Positions 17,089 to 27,363 of a DNA stretch of 64,000 nucleotides are shown one piece after another. The notes beneath the pieces were generated by a model, which was given only the letters and a program-made list of their open reading frames with translations, did no database searches and had not been told where the DNA came from. Origin of the DNA: an uncultured Clostridia bacterium. GTDB lineage: Bacteria; Bacillota; Clostridia; Lachnospirales; Lachnospiraceae. The DNA lies in the NCBI GenBank assembly GCA_947174885.1, contig CAMWKO010000008.1:39728-103727 (forward strand). Reading direction: 5' to 3'. A program made the position numbers and the translations under genes. Positions within the stretch are counted from its first letter, which is position 1, and each line of letters begins with the position of its first letter.

Positions 17089-17127
17089 AAGCTATAACCT
17101 CTTCCATATATGAAAAGGTTATAGCTT
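17089..17127 (-). terminator. Hairpin after the lipoprotein gene
   Basis: Arms of 11 bases (17089-17099 and 17117-17127; AAGCTATAACC and its complement) form a perfect stem just downstream of the lipoprotein stop. The following bases on the minus strand are only weakly T-rich, so it may attenuate rather than stop transcription into the 283-residue gene. Confidence 0.55.
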
Positions 17128-17134
17128 TAGAATA

Positions 17135-19474
17135 CTAATTAACCGTTACAAAACATTGTACCTTATATTTTCCATCCTTTGTGGTAACCGTAATTGTTGA
17201 ACTGCCCTCACTTACCCCCTTAATTGTTCCATTTGAAACTGTAGCAACAGAGCTGTCTGAGGATGACCATACCAAGTCACTGTTTGAATATCCCTCAGGA
17301 AGTGTAGCTGTTAACGTTACAACCCCACCAACATCCATGGCTACGACAAACTCTGACAATGTTAATAAATATCCCGTATTTGTATTATTATCAGTAGTCG
17401 TATCTTCACCGGAGGATGTAGTTGTGTCTTCTGTAGTAGTTTCATCCTCATGCAATGGTACAATTTTTTTGTCAAGTATAAGTTCTTCTTTTGCCTCATA
17501 TATCTTTATCTTTTGTGTATTGTCTTCTGTTAATATTCCAAACTCGGCATCAATACCTATCTTCTTAATTAATGTACCATCACCTCCAATATAAATCGTA
17601 ACTAAAGGTGCATAAATCATAACTGAACCGGTAGCAATAAGCTTATCCGTTATAGTCATCGTATTTTCGGCTTTATTTTCTTCATACTCTAGTACTTTCT
17701 CTAATCCCCCCTTTACTTCTCCTTTTGCAGATATTTTAACACCACATTTCGCTAAATCAAATCCCCAAAAATCAACTGCAATCGCTGTATCTAATCCAGC
17801 TTCAATTGATGCTCCTAATTCGCCACTATGACTAGATGATTCACTATGTGTTTTCTTGAATTTTCCATCACTATAGCTTAACTTATTTTCACTTTTTACT
17901 GTATATGTATAAGTAATAGTACCATTTACATCAATAAATAATTTAACCTCAACCCCTACACCAAATCCTGCTGCTACAGGCACACTAAATTTACCAAGTT
18001 TAAATTCTTTACCTGCTTCACCTTTAAACTGAATTTCTGTCTTTGTATCACTATAAATACTAACTGAAAACTCTTCCAGTTTATCTGGTATAGTATCAAA
18101 TAAAGTAAAGTGTATTTTTGACTCTATGTCCACTCCCAATTCCATAATTACTTTACCAGATAGTGTCCAACCAGTATCCCATTCTTTATCTGATTTATCT
18201 TTATCCTTTTTTTTGTACTCCTCCTTGGCATCTTCTAATTTTTTCTTTAACTCATTTGTATTTATATTACCACTAATATAATCATCAATTAAATCCGTGC
18301 AGGTTGTAAAATAATCATTAGTAGGCATTACTTTTGATTTTCCAATCAGATATAAAAATGCTTCATTATCGTTATCGTGAAATGCCGTATTCGTAATATT
18401 GGCTTTTAAACCATTCATATTCTTTTCAAATGACGAATCTATTTTTAAACCACTTGAACCAAGACTAATTCCTAATGTGATTGAGTTTGATGCCCCTGAT
18501 TCATATGTATGAGTCTTTGTACTATCTATACTATAATCACTTGAATTTAATATCGAAATATTATCTTTGTTCTTAAACGCTACAGAACTTGATATATTAC
18601 TTTCTTCTAACTCTTCTATTACAGTTACACCTTCTGCAGGTTCAAAATATTTAGGATCAAGCATAAAATTTTGGTCCACGTCTATCTCTTCAAATACCTC
18701 ATAAATCTCAGGAACAACTGTTTCTATTGTATATGTTCCGTCACTATTTAAATCTTTTGATATCACTTTTAAAGTGTATCCATATGGATGTTCACTGTCC
18801 GTCGGCATTAACAAAACAGAACCTACATCTAACTTATCTGCCTCTTCAGCCAAAACAATATTTTTGCCCTCATTCGCTAATGTTGTTATTTGTTCTATTG
18901 TATTATCAATCACTGTATCTCTATATATTACATTAAATACTTCTTCTTCCTCAGCCATATAAGCAGAGACAGCCGAATTCAAAACAGTAGATGCCTCAAC
19001 AGGGGTAACTCCTGTATTCAATTCATCTGAATCGCTATACTTAATATTTGTTAGTCCATACTCATTTGCACAATTAATAATACTTTCATTCAAATCATCA
19101 CTTGTAGCATATTTTTCATAGTCCAACTCAGCAGCAAGTACCGATGTGGTTATAACAAATCCTAATGTTGCCACATCATCGGGCTTAAATGTATCTGTGC
19201 CTGTAGATAAAATATTCCACTCATAACATGCCTGTACATATGTATATATTTCATCATCACTATTAACATCTGTATAATATGGACTCTCACCTGTAAAACT
19301 ATCCAAACCAAAGCCCTGAGCAAGCAATTGTATCCATTGACCTCTTGTAATATATGAAACTAAATTACTGACTTCCTTCACATCATCTGCTTCATTCGCT
19401 CCACACGCAACCAATGTTATAGTCATAGCTACCGCCGTTATAAATGATATAAACTTTTTAATACGTATTTTCAT
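17135..19474 (-). CDS. Large lipoprotein with SLH-like N-terminus and C-terminal Big_2 domain
   Basis: 779 residues from the preferred ATG at 19474 (GAAAGG 12 bases upstream; a TTG four codons earlier would sit directly on the ribosome site). Signal peptide 1-23 with lipobox LVACG, lipidated at Cys24. Residues about 40-185 resemble surface-layer-homology repeats (ITRGQWIQLLAQGFG, F-x-D-V-N-S-D, YVQACYEWNIL). The large middle is beta-rich with charged spacers, a Thr-rich linker lies near 675-700, and the last 75 residues form a bacterial Ig-like (Big_2) fold (WSSSDSSVATVSNGTI). Overall a surface-anchored adhesin-like or envelope protein. It lies 25 bases behind the WXG100 gene stop. The exact function is unknown. 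Confidence 0.65.
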   Translation of the reverse strand: MKIRIKKFISFITAVAMTITLVACGANEADDVKEVSNLVSYITRGQWIQLLAQGFGLDSFTGESPYYTDVNSDDEIYTYVQACYEWNILSTGTDTFKPDDVATLGFVITTSVLAAELDYEKYATSDDLNESIINCANEYGLTNIKYSDSDELNTGVTPVEASTVLNSAVSAYMAEEEEVFNVIYRDTVIDNTIEQITTLANEGKNIVLAEEADKLDVGSVLLMPTDSEHPYGYTLKVISKDLNSDGTYTIETVVPEIYEVFEEIDVDQNFMLDPKYFEPAEGVTVIEELEESNISSSVAFKNKDNISILNSSDYSIDSTKTHTYESGASNSITLGISLGSSGLKIDSSFEKNMNGLKANITNTAFHDNDNEAFLYLIGKSKVMPTNDYFTTCTDLIDDYISGNINTNELKKKLEDAKEEYKKKDKDKSDKEWDTGWTLSGKVIMELGVDIESKIHFTLFDTIPDKLEEFSVSIYSDTKTEIQFKGEAGKEFKLGKFSVPVAAGFGVGVEVKLFIDVNGTITYTYTVKSENKLSYSDGKFKKTHSESSSHSGELGASIEAGLDTAIAVDFWGFDLAKCGVKISAKGEVKGGLEKVLEYEENKAENTMTITDKLIATGSVMIYAPLVTIYIGGDGTLIKKIGIDAEFGILTEDNTQKIKIYEAKEELILDKKIVPLHEDETTTEDTTTSSGEDTTTDNNTNTGYLLTLSEFVVAMDVGGVVTLTATLPEGYSNSDLVWSSSDSSVATVSNGTIKGVSEGSSTITVTTKDGKYKVQCFVTVN

Positions 19475-19511
19475 ATTATCAAACAACCTTTCTTTTCTAT
19501 TAGTTATACTT

Positions 19512-19832
19512 TTAAACTGATGTTACAAGTTTTTTACCGGTTTGATCCACTATACTATTCTGCATAGTTTTATATCCTTCAGCTGCCTTAGTCAAAAAAT
19601 CGGCATATGCCTTCATAATTCCTTCCATCATCACAAAATCATTCTTAAATTGATTGATTTGTTCAACAAAAGCTACGTTATCAACTCCCTGCCAGAATCC
19701 TTCTCCAGCTAATGAATCTACTATTGAATATAACTCGGTATAGCTGTTATGATATTTTTCAGCTAAATTTTCTACTCTTTTCGCAGCAGCCTTTACCTCT
19801 TCTGTAGAAATTATAATTTTTCCCTGTGCCAT
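19512..19832 (-). CDS. WXG100-family protein (EsxA-like, type VII secretion)
   Basis: 106 residues from the ATG at 19832, with GAAAGG 9 bases upstream. An in-frame ATG at 19871 also has AGAGG upstream, but the family N-terminus (MAQGKI-ISTEEV) fits the shorter form. Two helices are broken by the FWQG turn (Trp47-Gly49), the hallmark WXG motif. Members are small helical-hairpin proteins exported by type VII systems, as effectors or as partners of larger toxins. No EssC/FtsK-type motor is seen in the window, so the secretion apparatus would have to be elsewhere in the genome. The downstream lipoprotein and membrane proteins are candidate partners. Confidence 0.8.
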   Translation of the reverse strand: MAQGKIIISTEEVKAAAKRVENLAEKYHNSYTELYSIVDSLAGEGFWQGVDNVAFVEQINQFKNDFVMMEGIMKAYADFLTKAAEGYKTMQNSIVDQTGKKLVTSV

Positions 19833-20640
19833 ATAAATTTTTCCTTTCTTTTTATCGATTATAGTTCCCATAAATTTTTTCCTCTGATCGTATCAGAAGT
19901 ATCATTTGTCTACTATGCTTTAGGATTTAAAGCATTAGATTTAATCTGCTTTATGTAACTTTCCTAAATTTTATTTGCAATCACTGATAGTCTGTACCTT
20001 AAATTTTACTTTTCTGAAAGTTCTTTTAATATCTGTCATTTTTGTACTACTTTCTATGTATTAGTTACTAACTTCCTTGTCTTATAAAATTTCTCCTTAA
20101 TATTTATTCATGTTTTTTAGTAAGTGAAGACTACAAAAACATACATAGAAACAATACCCATAATGATGAATAAATCAATTATACGTATTAAATGTACTGT
20201 GTATATTTGTTCCGGCTGAGTTAATTAATGGATCTTTATCTCTGAGCTTAGAATTTCTCTTTTGAATTTTATGAACAATAAATATATTCCACCTTGTTAT
20301 TATCATACTCTTTACTGTAATTACTAGTGTTTTAACCTACAAACCTCTATAAAGTATTTGTTTCACAATACAGACATTTGTCCTTATCAAAATTGTTATA
20401 ATCATTGTATATTTTGTAAACATGCTAACATCCTTGCAGTAATATATACAATATAATTCTACAACATTATACAATATTTTACAATTACATTTAACTTGAA
20501 GTTTACATATTTTTATTTTCAGTTTCAAAAATTTTTGTTACTAAAAATAATGCAGACCTCCTTTGCAAAAACATATCCTGTATATTTTTCAATTCGTGTG
20601 ACGGTCTCTTTTTTAATCTAAAGATAATTAACTCAATCAT
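19833..20640. other. Long AT-rich intergenic region, no gene recognised
   Basis: About 800 bases between the WXG100 gene and the 345-residue membrane protein gene. Short open frames exist (a 63-codon one at 20337-20528 and a 22-codon one near 19974-20042, both minus) but they lack ribosome sites and look like chance in AT-rich DNA. No convincing hairpin terminator or promoter with correct spacing was found. The promoter for the WXG100 gene must nevertheless be here. Confidence 0.5.
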
Positions 20641-21678
20641 TTAATACAAATACTGATTAACAAGATTTACGCATCTTGAACCTTTCTTAATATCATCTTC
20701 GTTCAAATATGAAATATCGTAAAACCAGCACTGCGGAGTCGCTAAATATAAATCTAATCTTGTTATCTTTTTCATATCTATCCTTACAATATCACCAGTT
20801 TTATATTTCGTAAATTCAACAGTTTTATACTTGAAGTAAGGATATCCCACCGGTTTAAGATAATTTCCCACAGTTGACAAATAGATCTCCATTCCTTCAG
20901 GTGTATTTACAGAATTTATTATTTTAAAAGAATTTACATGTGAGGTTGCAAAATATCCATTATTATCTGTCAATTTGCTTATTATACCTTTTTCACTTCT
21001 TTGAATATATTCATTAAGTCTTCTTTTTTCATCTTCTAAACAGTTATTAATTACTTCACCTGATATTTTATGACTATTTAATATATTTACTTCCTCTATA
21101 TTAAATATCTGATCATTATCAGCATCTCTTTTATATAAAAAAGTAACATCTGCTACAAGCCCTTTTATCCATCTGAAATATATATACTCATTGACATTGG
21201 TTTCTATTATGTAATTTGAGCCAGTTATGCCTTTTACATAATATTCATGTCTTCCATGGGTTTTTCCTAAGCTCATATCTAAATCAGTATAATATTTAAT
21301 TTCTCTACTAATAAAAGTCATTGTTTCTTTATATTTTTTTTGTGTAGCTTCTTCCTTATAATAGCTGTTAAACGCATAATCTGCGTTATTATCCCTGCTA
21401 CTTAATATAACAACGGCTTTAATAAGTCTGTATATACATATTAAAATAACTATAGCTCCAATAATAATAATTGACCATCTTAATATTAAATATATAGTAT
21501 ATGAAGACTCCAACGGATTATCAGCAGGTTCATTTACAATAAATTCATCCAGACTGCTTAATATATATATGAATCCTGAAACAAATACTATTGTAGCTAT
21601 GATGCCAATAATACTCGAAACAATATTAATACTAGCCTGCTGTTTCTTATTTTTCCTTCTTTTATACATAATTTTCAC
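20641..21678 (-). CDS. Two-helix membrane protein of unknown function
   Basis: 345 residues starting with GTG (an alternative ATG is three codons downstream at 21669). Basic N-terminus, transmembrane helices at about 18-40 and 66-88, then a soluble domain of about 250 residues rich in Tyr, Ile and Lys, probably cytoplasmic. No known motif was recognised. The layout (two N-terminal helices and a soluble tail dealing with residues such as KTHGRHEYYVKG) resembles the 283-residue protein at 16216 in general organisation, and both flank the WXG100/lipoprotein pair. The link is by proximity only. Confidence 0.5.
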   Translation of the reverse strand: MKIMYKRRKNKKQQASINIVSSIIGIIATIVFVSGFIYILSSLDEFIVNEPADNPLESSYTIYLILRWSIIIIGAIVILICIYRLIKAVVILSSRDNNADYAFNSYYKEEATQKKYKETMTFISREIKYYTDLDMSLGKTHGRHEYYVKGITGSNYIIETNVNEYIYFRWIKGLVADVTFLYKRDADNDQIFNIEEVNILNSHKISGEVINNCLEDEKRRLNEYIQRSEKGIISKLTDNNGYFATSHVNSFKIINSVNTPEGMEIYLSTVGNYLKPVGYPYFKYKTVEFTKYKTGDIVRIDMKKITRLDLYLATPQCWFYDISYLNEDDIKKGSRCVNLVNQYLY

Positions 21679-21802
21679 TAAACTTCTACATTGCCTGCTT
21701 ACTTATCTTTGATAGTCGCAAACAATATTTACATTTTCCTTTCTATATATATTTCCATAAATATATAAACTTATTTTATAACTAGATGATTTTTAAAATA
21801 TC

Positions 21803-21832
21803 ATATTATCCTTTGTGAAAATTTAAAAGCAA
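21803..21832 (-). promoter_or_regulatory. Possible promoter for the 345-residue membrane protein gene
   Basis: Minus strand TTGCTT (21827-21832), 18-base spacer, TAATAT (21803-21808), about 125 bases before the GTG start. Moderate match only. The rest of 21679-22020 is AT-rich and shows nothing else. Confidence 0.35.
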
Positions 21833-22020
21833 CAATTTCTTTCATATGTATTTGCTATGATGCTAAGATTCTAAGATATAATTATACAAATATAATATTA
21901 AAAATATTATTAATACCATACTCTCATATGAGATATCCAATATAGTATATATTTACCACTGTAAATCTCTTGAGTCAATACTAAAAAAACTGACACAATT
22001 TACACTATCAATATAATATT

Positions 22021-22062
22021 ATAGCATAGCACTGTATTGCCTGCAATTCAGTGCTATGCTAT
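22021..22062 (-). terminator. Long hairpin overlapping the end of the histidine kinase gene
   Basis: Arms of 19 bases (22021-22039 and 22044-22062) pair with one mismatch, around a 4-base loop. The core, CACTGTATTGC/GCAATTCAGTG, is closely related to the hairpins at 32419-32446 and 32509-32534, so it belongs to a repeated hairpin family and was probably recruited as a terminator. It overlaps the kinase stop codon at 22054. Confidence 0.6.
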
Positions 22063-23352
22063 CTTAAATACTACTGTTACCTCCATTTGATTATCTTTTG
22101 CCATGGCAAATATCTCACCCTCCATTTTATTTATAAGATTTCTTGATATATAAAGTCCCAGACCGCTTCCTATAACGCCCTCCGAATTTTTTCCACGATA
22201 GAAACTTTCAAATATATGATTGACATCGTTTTCATCCGGTATTTCACCTGTATTCATTACTGTTACAAGACAATTATTTTCTTCATAACAGACTGATATT
22301 TCTATAAGCTGTCCGTCGCCATATTTTATGGCATTTTCCATTATATTCTGTAATACCTCAACACTCCTGTCCATATCTCCCTTTATAAGACTGTTTTTAT
22401 ATTCCTGTATTGTAAATTCAGTTTTAAAAACCTCCAGCTTATCCTTATAAAATCCCTCTATCTTATCCATTAATTCTGAAAGATAAAACTCATTCATCTC
22501 CACCGGTATTTCTAAGAAATCTTCTCTCTGACTTTTTACAATTTCATTTATAAAACTTTCAACCTCATCTGCTTTTTCATTGATACTTTGTGCCACCTCA
22601 AGCTGTTTTGCCTTATCCTTATAAAGCTCCTTCGACAATGCCTTTGAATAGAGCTTTATTGCAGATAATGGAGTTTTTATATCATGTGACAGTGATAGCA
22701 CCATGGACTTTTTATCCTTTTCGTTTTCCAGTTCTCTTTTTCTGTCGCTCTCAAGCTTTTCACGGAGCATATTTAATCCCCAAACAAATTTACCAAAAAA
22801 TTTATTTTTATCTTCTTTTAATGGCATTGTAAGATTTCCCTTTGAAAGCTCATAAGGATATTTTTCCAGAATATAAAACGGCTTTAATATTTTAGATTGT
22901 ATGAAAATCATAAATATAACTATGACTGTGGCAATTAATGCCAAAGGAAGATTGATACACAAAAGTACTTTATTTATATCTATATTTGAGTAAATTTCAT
23001 ATTCTATCTTATATAGGCTTCCATTTATATACCTGATAACATAATTTTCACTGCTATTTAAAAATAATTTAAACTCATTAATAAATATATAAAATCTGAG
23101 TTCCTGCTCTTCTAAGCCTTCATTGTCCCGCAATTTAAACTCCTCTACATTCTTCACATACTTATAGTCACTCAGATTCACATTATATAATCCGCTATTT
23201 TCAACATACTTTTCCACCCTGTTTATCTCCACCAGATACTCTTTTCCAAGGTTGTTTTCATTGCATAAGAATATAACGCTTACATTAATAAGCGCCACAA
23301 TCACTAAATAACATATAATTGTAAGTAAACTGATTTTTTTATAATTTTTCAT
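22054..23352 (-). CDS. Sensor histidine kinase of an ABC-transporter-linked two-component system
   Basis: 432 residues. Transmembrane helices at 8-30 and 129-152 enclose an extracytoplasmic domain of about 100 residues. A HAMP-like linker follows (153-205), then the H-box SLSHDIKTPLSAI with phospho-accepting His223, the N-box NIMENAIKYG and the G-box GSGLGLYISRNL. It would sense an envelope signal and phosphorylate the response regulator encoded 83 bases upstream. The block of ABC permease, ATPase, regulator and kinase suggests response to, and export of, an antimicrobial peptide or lipid-targeting compound, but the sensor domain gives no ligand. Confidence 0.9.
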   Translation of the reverse strand: MKNYKKISLLTIICYLVIVALINVSVIFLCNENNLGKEYLVEINRVEKYVENSGLYNVNLSDYKYVKNVEEFKLRDNEGLEEQELRFYIFINEFKLFLNSSENYVIRYINGSLYKIEYEIYSNIDINKVLLCINLPLALIATVIVIFMIFIQSKILKPFYILEKYPYELSKGNLTMPLKEDKNKFFGKFVWGLNMLREKLESDRKRELENEKDKKSMVLSLSHDIKTPLSAIKLYSKALSKELYKDKAKQLEVAQSINEKADEVESFINEIVKSQREDFLEIPVEMNEFYLSELMDKIEGFYKDKLEVFKTEFTIQEYKNSLIKGDMDRSVEVLQNIMENAIKYGDGQLIEISVCYEENNCLVTVMNTGEIPDENDVNHIFESFYRGKNSEGVIGSGLGLYISRNLINKMEGEIFAMAKDNQMEVTVVFKIA

Positions 23353-23435
23353 ATATTATATTTAATCCTTAATTTTTTTGTAAAAACCAATACCCCTTAC
23401 TCATCACCGTCACAATAACAGATGACTTACTTAAT

Positions 23436-24101
23436 TTATGCTTCAAAACGATACCCCTTACCCCATACCGTCAGTATATGCTCCGGATTTTTTATATCCT
23501 CCTCCAGCTTTTCCCTGAGCCAGTTTACATGAACCCGTACTGTCTGCAATTCACTTTCACTGTCAAAGCCCCAGATACGGTTAAATATCAGCTCTGTAGC
23601 AAGCACATTGCCCTCATTTTCCATAAATAACTGTAAAAGCTCATATTCTTTAGCTCTAAGTTCTATTTTTCTGCCTGACTTAAATGCTGTCTTTTTTACT
23701 TTATCAAGTACAATCTCTCCTGACTTTATAGTGTCTGTACTGTATCTTCGCTTAAATATCCCTTTGATTTTAGCCAATAAAATATCAATATCATATGGCT
23801 TTTCAATATAATCATCCGCACCAAGCAGCAAACCATTCAGCTTATCATCCTTTTCAGTCCTTGCACTCACTATAATGATGGTAGTGTCCTTTAGCTTTCT
23901 TATTTTACTGCATACTGCAAATCCATCCATTCCCGGCAGCATTATATCCAATATAATAAGCCTTGCTCCATATTTTTCAAATATATCTACGGCCTTTTCT
24001 CCGGTATCCGTAACTGTTACTACATATCCTTCTGCCACCAGAAAATCATTTAGCAGCTTTGACAGTTCTTTATTATCCTCAACTACAAGTATATCTAACA
24101 T
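23436..24101 (-). CDS. OmpR-family response regulator
   Basis: 221 residues. Receiver domain (1-115) with acidic pocket VVEDN (6-10), phospho-acceptor Asp52 in LIILDIMLPG and conserved Lys in the IEKPYD segment (near 101). C-terminal winged-helix DNA-binding domain (about 130-220) with RAKEYELLQLFMEN and RVHVNWLREKL. It begins one base after the ABC ATPase stop, so it is co-transcribed with the transporter. Likely target: the transporter operon itself. Confidence 0.95.
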   Translation of the reverse strand: MLDILVVEDNKELSKLLNDFLVAEGYVVTVTDTGEKAVDIFEKYGARLIILDIMLPGMDGFAVCSKIRKLKDTTIIIVSARTEKDDKLNGLLLGADDYIEKPYDIDILLAKIKGIFKRRYSTDTIKSGEIVLDKVKKTAFKSGRKIELRAKEYELLQLFMENEGNVLATELIFNRIWGFDSESELQTVRVHVNWLREKLEEDIKNPEHILTVWGKGYRFEA

Positions 24102-24102
24102 A

Positions 24103-24867
24103 TTACCATCCCATATCCATCAGCCAGTTGTTAAGACATCTTTCCCTTGTTCTCTCGTCATTATCTGTATCTTTACTAAACTCATATTCACCCTTAATAT
24201 TTCCGTCTAACATATATAACACCTTTTTGCACTTTGATGCAACCTTTACATCATGTGTTACTAACATAATGGTTGTTCCCTCTTTATTCATCTTCACAAG
24301 CTCTTCCATTACTTCCTTTGATGCACTTCTGTTTAATGCACCTGTAGGCTCATCTGCAAATATGATATCCGGATTATTTATAATGCTTCTGCAAATACAT
24401 GCTCTTTGAAGCTGTCCGCCTGAAACCTCATTAATATCATTGTCTGCTATATCGGCTATATCAAGCTTTTTCATCAGCTTTAAGCCTCGTTTTGCAGTTT
24501 CTGTATATGTTTCATTTATCTTTCCTGACTGCCTTGCAGGCAAAATAATATTGTCCAGAATACTTAAATTCTTCATCATATACATCTGCTGGAAAATGAA
24601 GCCCATATTATTAAGCCTTAAACCGGCAAGCTCTTTTTCCGGCATTTTTGCAATATCTTTTCCCATAAATAAAATCTCTCCTGATGTAACATTATCCATC
24701 CCTGATACTGCATACAAAAGTGTGGATTTGCCGGAGCCTGAGGGACCCATTATAGCGGTCATATCTCCCTCCTCCACTGTAAAATTAACATTTTTTAATA
24801 CATTGTTCTGTATTTTGTTTACAATATATGTTTTACATAAATTTTCTACTTTTAATGCGTTCGACAT
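24103..24867 (-). CDS. ABC transporter ATP-binding protein (MacB/LolD type)
   Basis: 254 residues. Walker A GPSGSGKST (41-49), Q-loop in FIFQQMYMM, signature VSGGQLQRA, Walker B IIFADEPTGALN and switch His in LVTHDVK. The EPTGALN element is characteristic of the MacB/LolD/Bce group that powers FtsX-type permeases. The last 25 residues (after the MLDGNIKGEYEF strand) are an extra charged tail. It follows the permease gene by about 40 bases. Confidence 0.93.
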   Translation of the reverse strand: MSNALKVENLCKTYIVNKIQNNVLKNVNFTVEEGDMTAIMGPSGSGKSTLLYAVSGMDNVTSGEILFMGKDIAKMPEKELAGLRLNNMGFIFQQMYMMKNLSILDNIILPARQSGKINETYTETAKRGLKLMKKLDIADIADNDINEVSGGQLQRACICRSIINNPDIIFADEPTGALNRSASKEVMEELVKMNKEGTTIMLVTHDVKVASKCKKVLYMLDGNIKGEYEFSKDTDNDERTRERCLNNWLMDMGW

Positions 24868-24907
24868 AATATTTCCTCTTTTCTTTTACTGTTTTAACAT
24901 TTATTTC

Positions 24908-27262
24908 TTATTCAATGTTAGATGTCTCTGTTGCTTTGATCCCTCTGACTGAAAGTGATGCAATAACAGCGGCAAAAATGGTACTTATTAATATAATAAA
25001 CGGATAAATTACATAAACCTCAAGTGGATTAATTGTATATCTTATACTGGAAAGTCCCATTATCTTAAATCCCCATCCAATACTTAAATCTGTCATAGGC
25101 GTTGAAAGCAATGTACCTATAACAATACCTATAAAAGCTGCCATAGTCATTCTCAGCATTTGCCAATGCATAAGAGAATTTATATTAAAACCAATACCTT
25201 TAAGTAATCCTATCTCACCCTTTTCCTTTGTCAAAAGTATCTTTTCTATTAATACTGCTACCAGTATATTTATAACTATGACAACTGCCACAATAAGATA
25301 TTTTACATTGTCTATTTGAGTTGAGATATCACCCATCATCTCATTAATATATCTTTTGCCGTCTCGTACTTTATACTCCGGAAATAATTCAGATATTTTT
25401 TCATAAGCTTCCTCTTTTGTTTTTTTGTCCATATTATTTGTATATTTAATCTGAACAGCTAAATTGCCCATAGCCTGTTCATATGAAAGCTCTGCATTTT
25501 CATAAAACCTGATACCCTGACCCATATTAGTCATCGTCTGGAATATTGCCGTAACTAAAAATTCCTTTTCTCCTGCTCCTGTATTTATCACTATATAGTC
25601 ACCTATATCTGCAGCTAATTTGTCAGCAATAATATGGCTTATTCCAACCTCATTTTCATAGATGGGTGCATTTCCTTTCATATAAGCATACTCCGTTGAT
25701 TTTACATCTCCCACACCTACAAAAGATAGTGACGAACAAAACTTATCATCCTTTGAAGCATTCAGTGTAAAGAGTATTTCTATATAAACTTTGGCATCTA
25801 TTCCATTGTCAGCTAATCTTTCTTTTATCTCCTCCAAATTTGCGTAAATCTCTTCTCGGCTCTTACCACCTGTTAACACAGCACTATTATATAGATATAC
25901 ATCCGATGGTACCATTGAAAATGCCGGTATTATTTCAGAAGATTCCAGTGTATTAACTATATTAATCGGAATTATTATCAAAATCAAACCCATTGCAAAT
26001 GTCACTGCTAATATGCTAAACTGCTTCCACTTAGAAGTAATATCATTTATTGCCATAAATACAACCGGTTTAAACGGCATTCTATTTAAACTGATAAGTC
26101 CGTTAGCTCTGAATCGCTCACCTGTTGCACCATTTCTAACGGCATCTATCGGTTTCATTTTCTTTATCTTTTTAGTAGCTCTAAAGCTCTTATATATAAT
26201 AAATAATATAACCAATAATACACAGACGGTATTTATTATAATATTCCATATATTATTTTTCATTACTATATTTTCAGCTACTGATTCACGCAATAAGCTT
26301 CCAAATGGAATACTGATTCCAAAGCCGATTACACCACCTGCAACAGAAATCACAAAATATTTTACAATATATAGTACTCTTATTTTTTTATTTTGTATTC
26401 CTATTGCTTTCATAATACCTATCTCCCTGAATTCTTCATTAATAGTAAAAGAAATGGTAAATTTCAATATAATTAAGGAAATAATAATCAGACATACACT
26501 TACTACCATAAGCATTCCTGCAATTATCATATCCATAATATATGTGATTCTTAATGTATCGTTTGTTAAATTACTTATTGCATTAATACCTGTCTTTATA
26601 TATTCACTTTCAAATTTTGAAATGTCCTTTAGCTCCATTGAATAGCCAAATAACACTGATAAATTATTATTCTCCAGCATTTCTTTATACTCTGAATCAT
26701 TTATAAACAAACGTGTTATTCCCATCATGTCTGAGCCGCATATGATATCCTTAGCTATGTTAACTGTATATTCTTTAGCGGTATCGTTTATTGTTACCTC
26801 AATTTTATCTCCTGTCTTTACACCAATATGCCTCGCAAATATAGGTGTGATATATATATACCCGCTTTTTATATCTTCTATTTTTTGATTATTCTCATCA
26901 AATATATTTGTTGAAACTTCCCTATCACTCATAACAAATATTGAATTTGCATAATCAATAACCGTACCGTTTACCTTAACATCATTCTTTGATATGTTAA
27001 TCATTCTTTGTTCTTTATAGCTGTCTACATAATCATTTTCCTCCAAAAACTGAAGCATCTTTTCTCTATATTCTTCTGTTATAAAAGTGTCATAGTCTGA
27101 TACTTCAGAAATTTCCATATAATTATCCATTGCAGTCATAACTGCTATCATATTACTTACACTGCTGCCTATAAACAATGTAGCAAGTGTTATAAAAAGC
27201 AGTAATATGACATTCATTGTCTTTTTACGTTTCAGGTCTTTTATTAGTATTTTTAAATACAT
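24908..27262 (-). CDS. FtsX-family ABC transporter permease
   Basis: 784 residues with an N-terminal helix (about 14-38), an extracytoplasmic part (about 40-235), three helices of a first FtsX domain (about 240-375), a further helix near 410-435, a second extracytoplasmic part (about 440-635), and three helices of a second FtsX domain (about 645-775). The two-FtsX layout of about 780 residues is that of the large permeases seen in clostridial resistance or lipoprotein-like exporters, rather than the shorter BceB with one 200-residue loop. It is the first gene of the block; a structured leader RNA lies just upstream at about 27364-27490. Confidence 0.9.
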   Translation of the reverse strand: MYLKILIKDLKRKKTMNVILLLFITLATLFIGSSVSNMIAVMTAMDNYMEISEVSDYDTFITEEYREKMLQFLEENDYVDSYKEQRMINISKNDVKVNGTVIDYANSIFVMSDREVSTNIFDENNQKIEDIKSGYIYITPIFARHIGVKTGDKIEVTINDTAKEYTVNIAKDIICGSDMMGITRLFINDSEYKEMLENNNLSVLFGYSMELKDISKFESEYIKTGINAISNLTNDTLRITYIMDMIIAGMLMVVSVCLIIISLIILKFTISFTINEEFREIGIMKAIGIQNKKIRVLYIVKYFVISVAGGVIGFGISIPFGSLLRESVAENIVMKNNIWNIIINTVCVLLVILFIIYKSFRATKKIKKMKPIDAVRNGATGERFRANGLISLNRMPFKPVVFMAINDITSKWKQFSILAVTFAMGLILIIIPINIVNTLESSEIIPAFSMVPSDVYLYNSAVLTGGKSREEIYANLEEIKERLADNGIDAKVYIEILFTLNASKDDKFCSSLSFVGVGDVKSTEYAYMKGNAPIYENEVGISHIIADKLAADIGDYIVINTGAGEKEFLVTAIFQTMTNMGQGIRFYENAELSYEQAMGNLAVQIKYTNNMDKKTKEEAYEKISELFPEYKVRDGKRYINEMMGDISTQIDNVKYLIVAVVIVINILVAVLIEKILLTKEKGEIGLLKGIGFNINSLMHWQMLRMTMAAFIGIVIGTLLSTPMTDLSIGWGFKIMGLSSIRYTINPLEVYVIYPFIILISTIFAAVIASLSVRGIKATETSNIE

Positions 27263-27363
27263 GGCCTTAATCTCCTTTCGTGGATTTTTATTATGGAATG
27301 AAGTATAGCAGAGGAATTGTTAAATAATAATTAAATATATTAACAGCTTTTGCTTCAAATATA

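Noticed and set aside
20337..20528. 63-codon minus-strand frame in the long intergenic region
   Set aside because: No ribosome site, no motif, Cys/Ile/Tyr composition typical of AT-rich noise.
26013..26645. Open frame of 210 codons opposite the ABC permease
   Set aside because: Antisense shadow of a membrane protein gene; hydrophobic codons produce a false hydrophobic frame.
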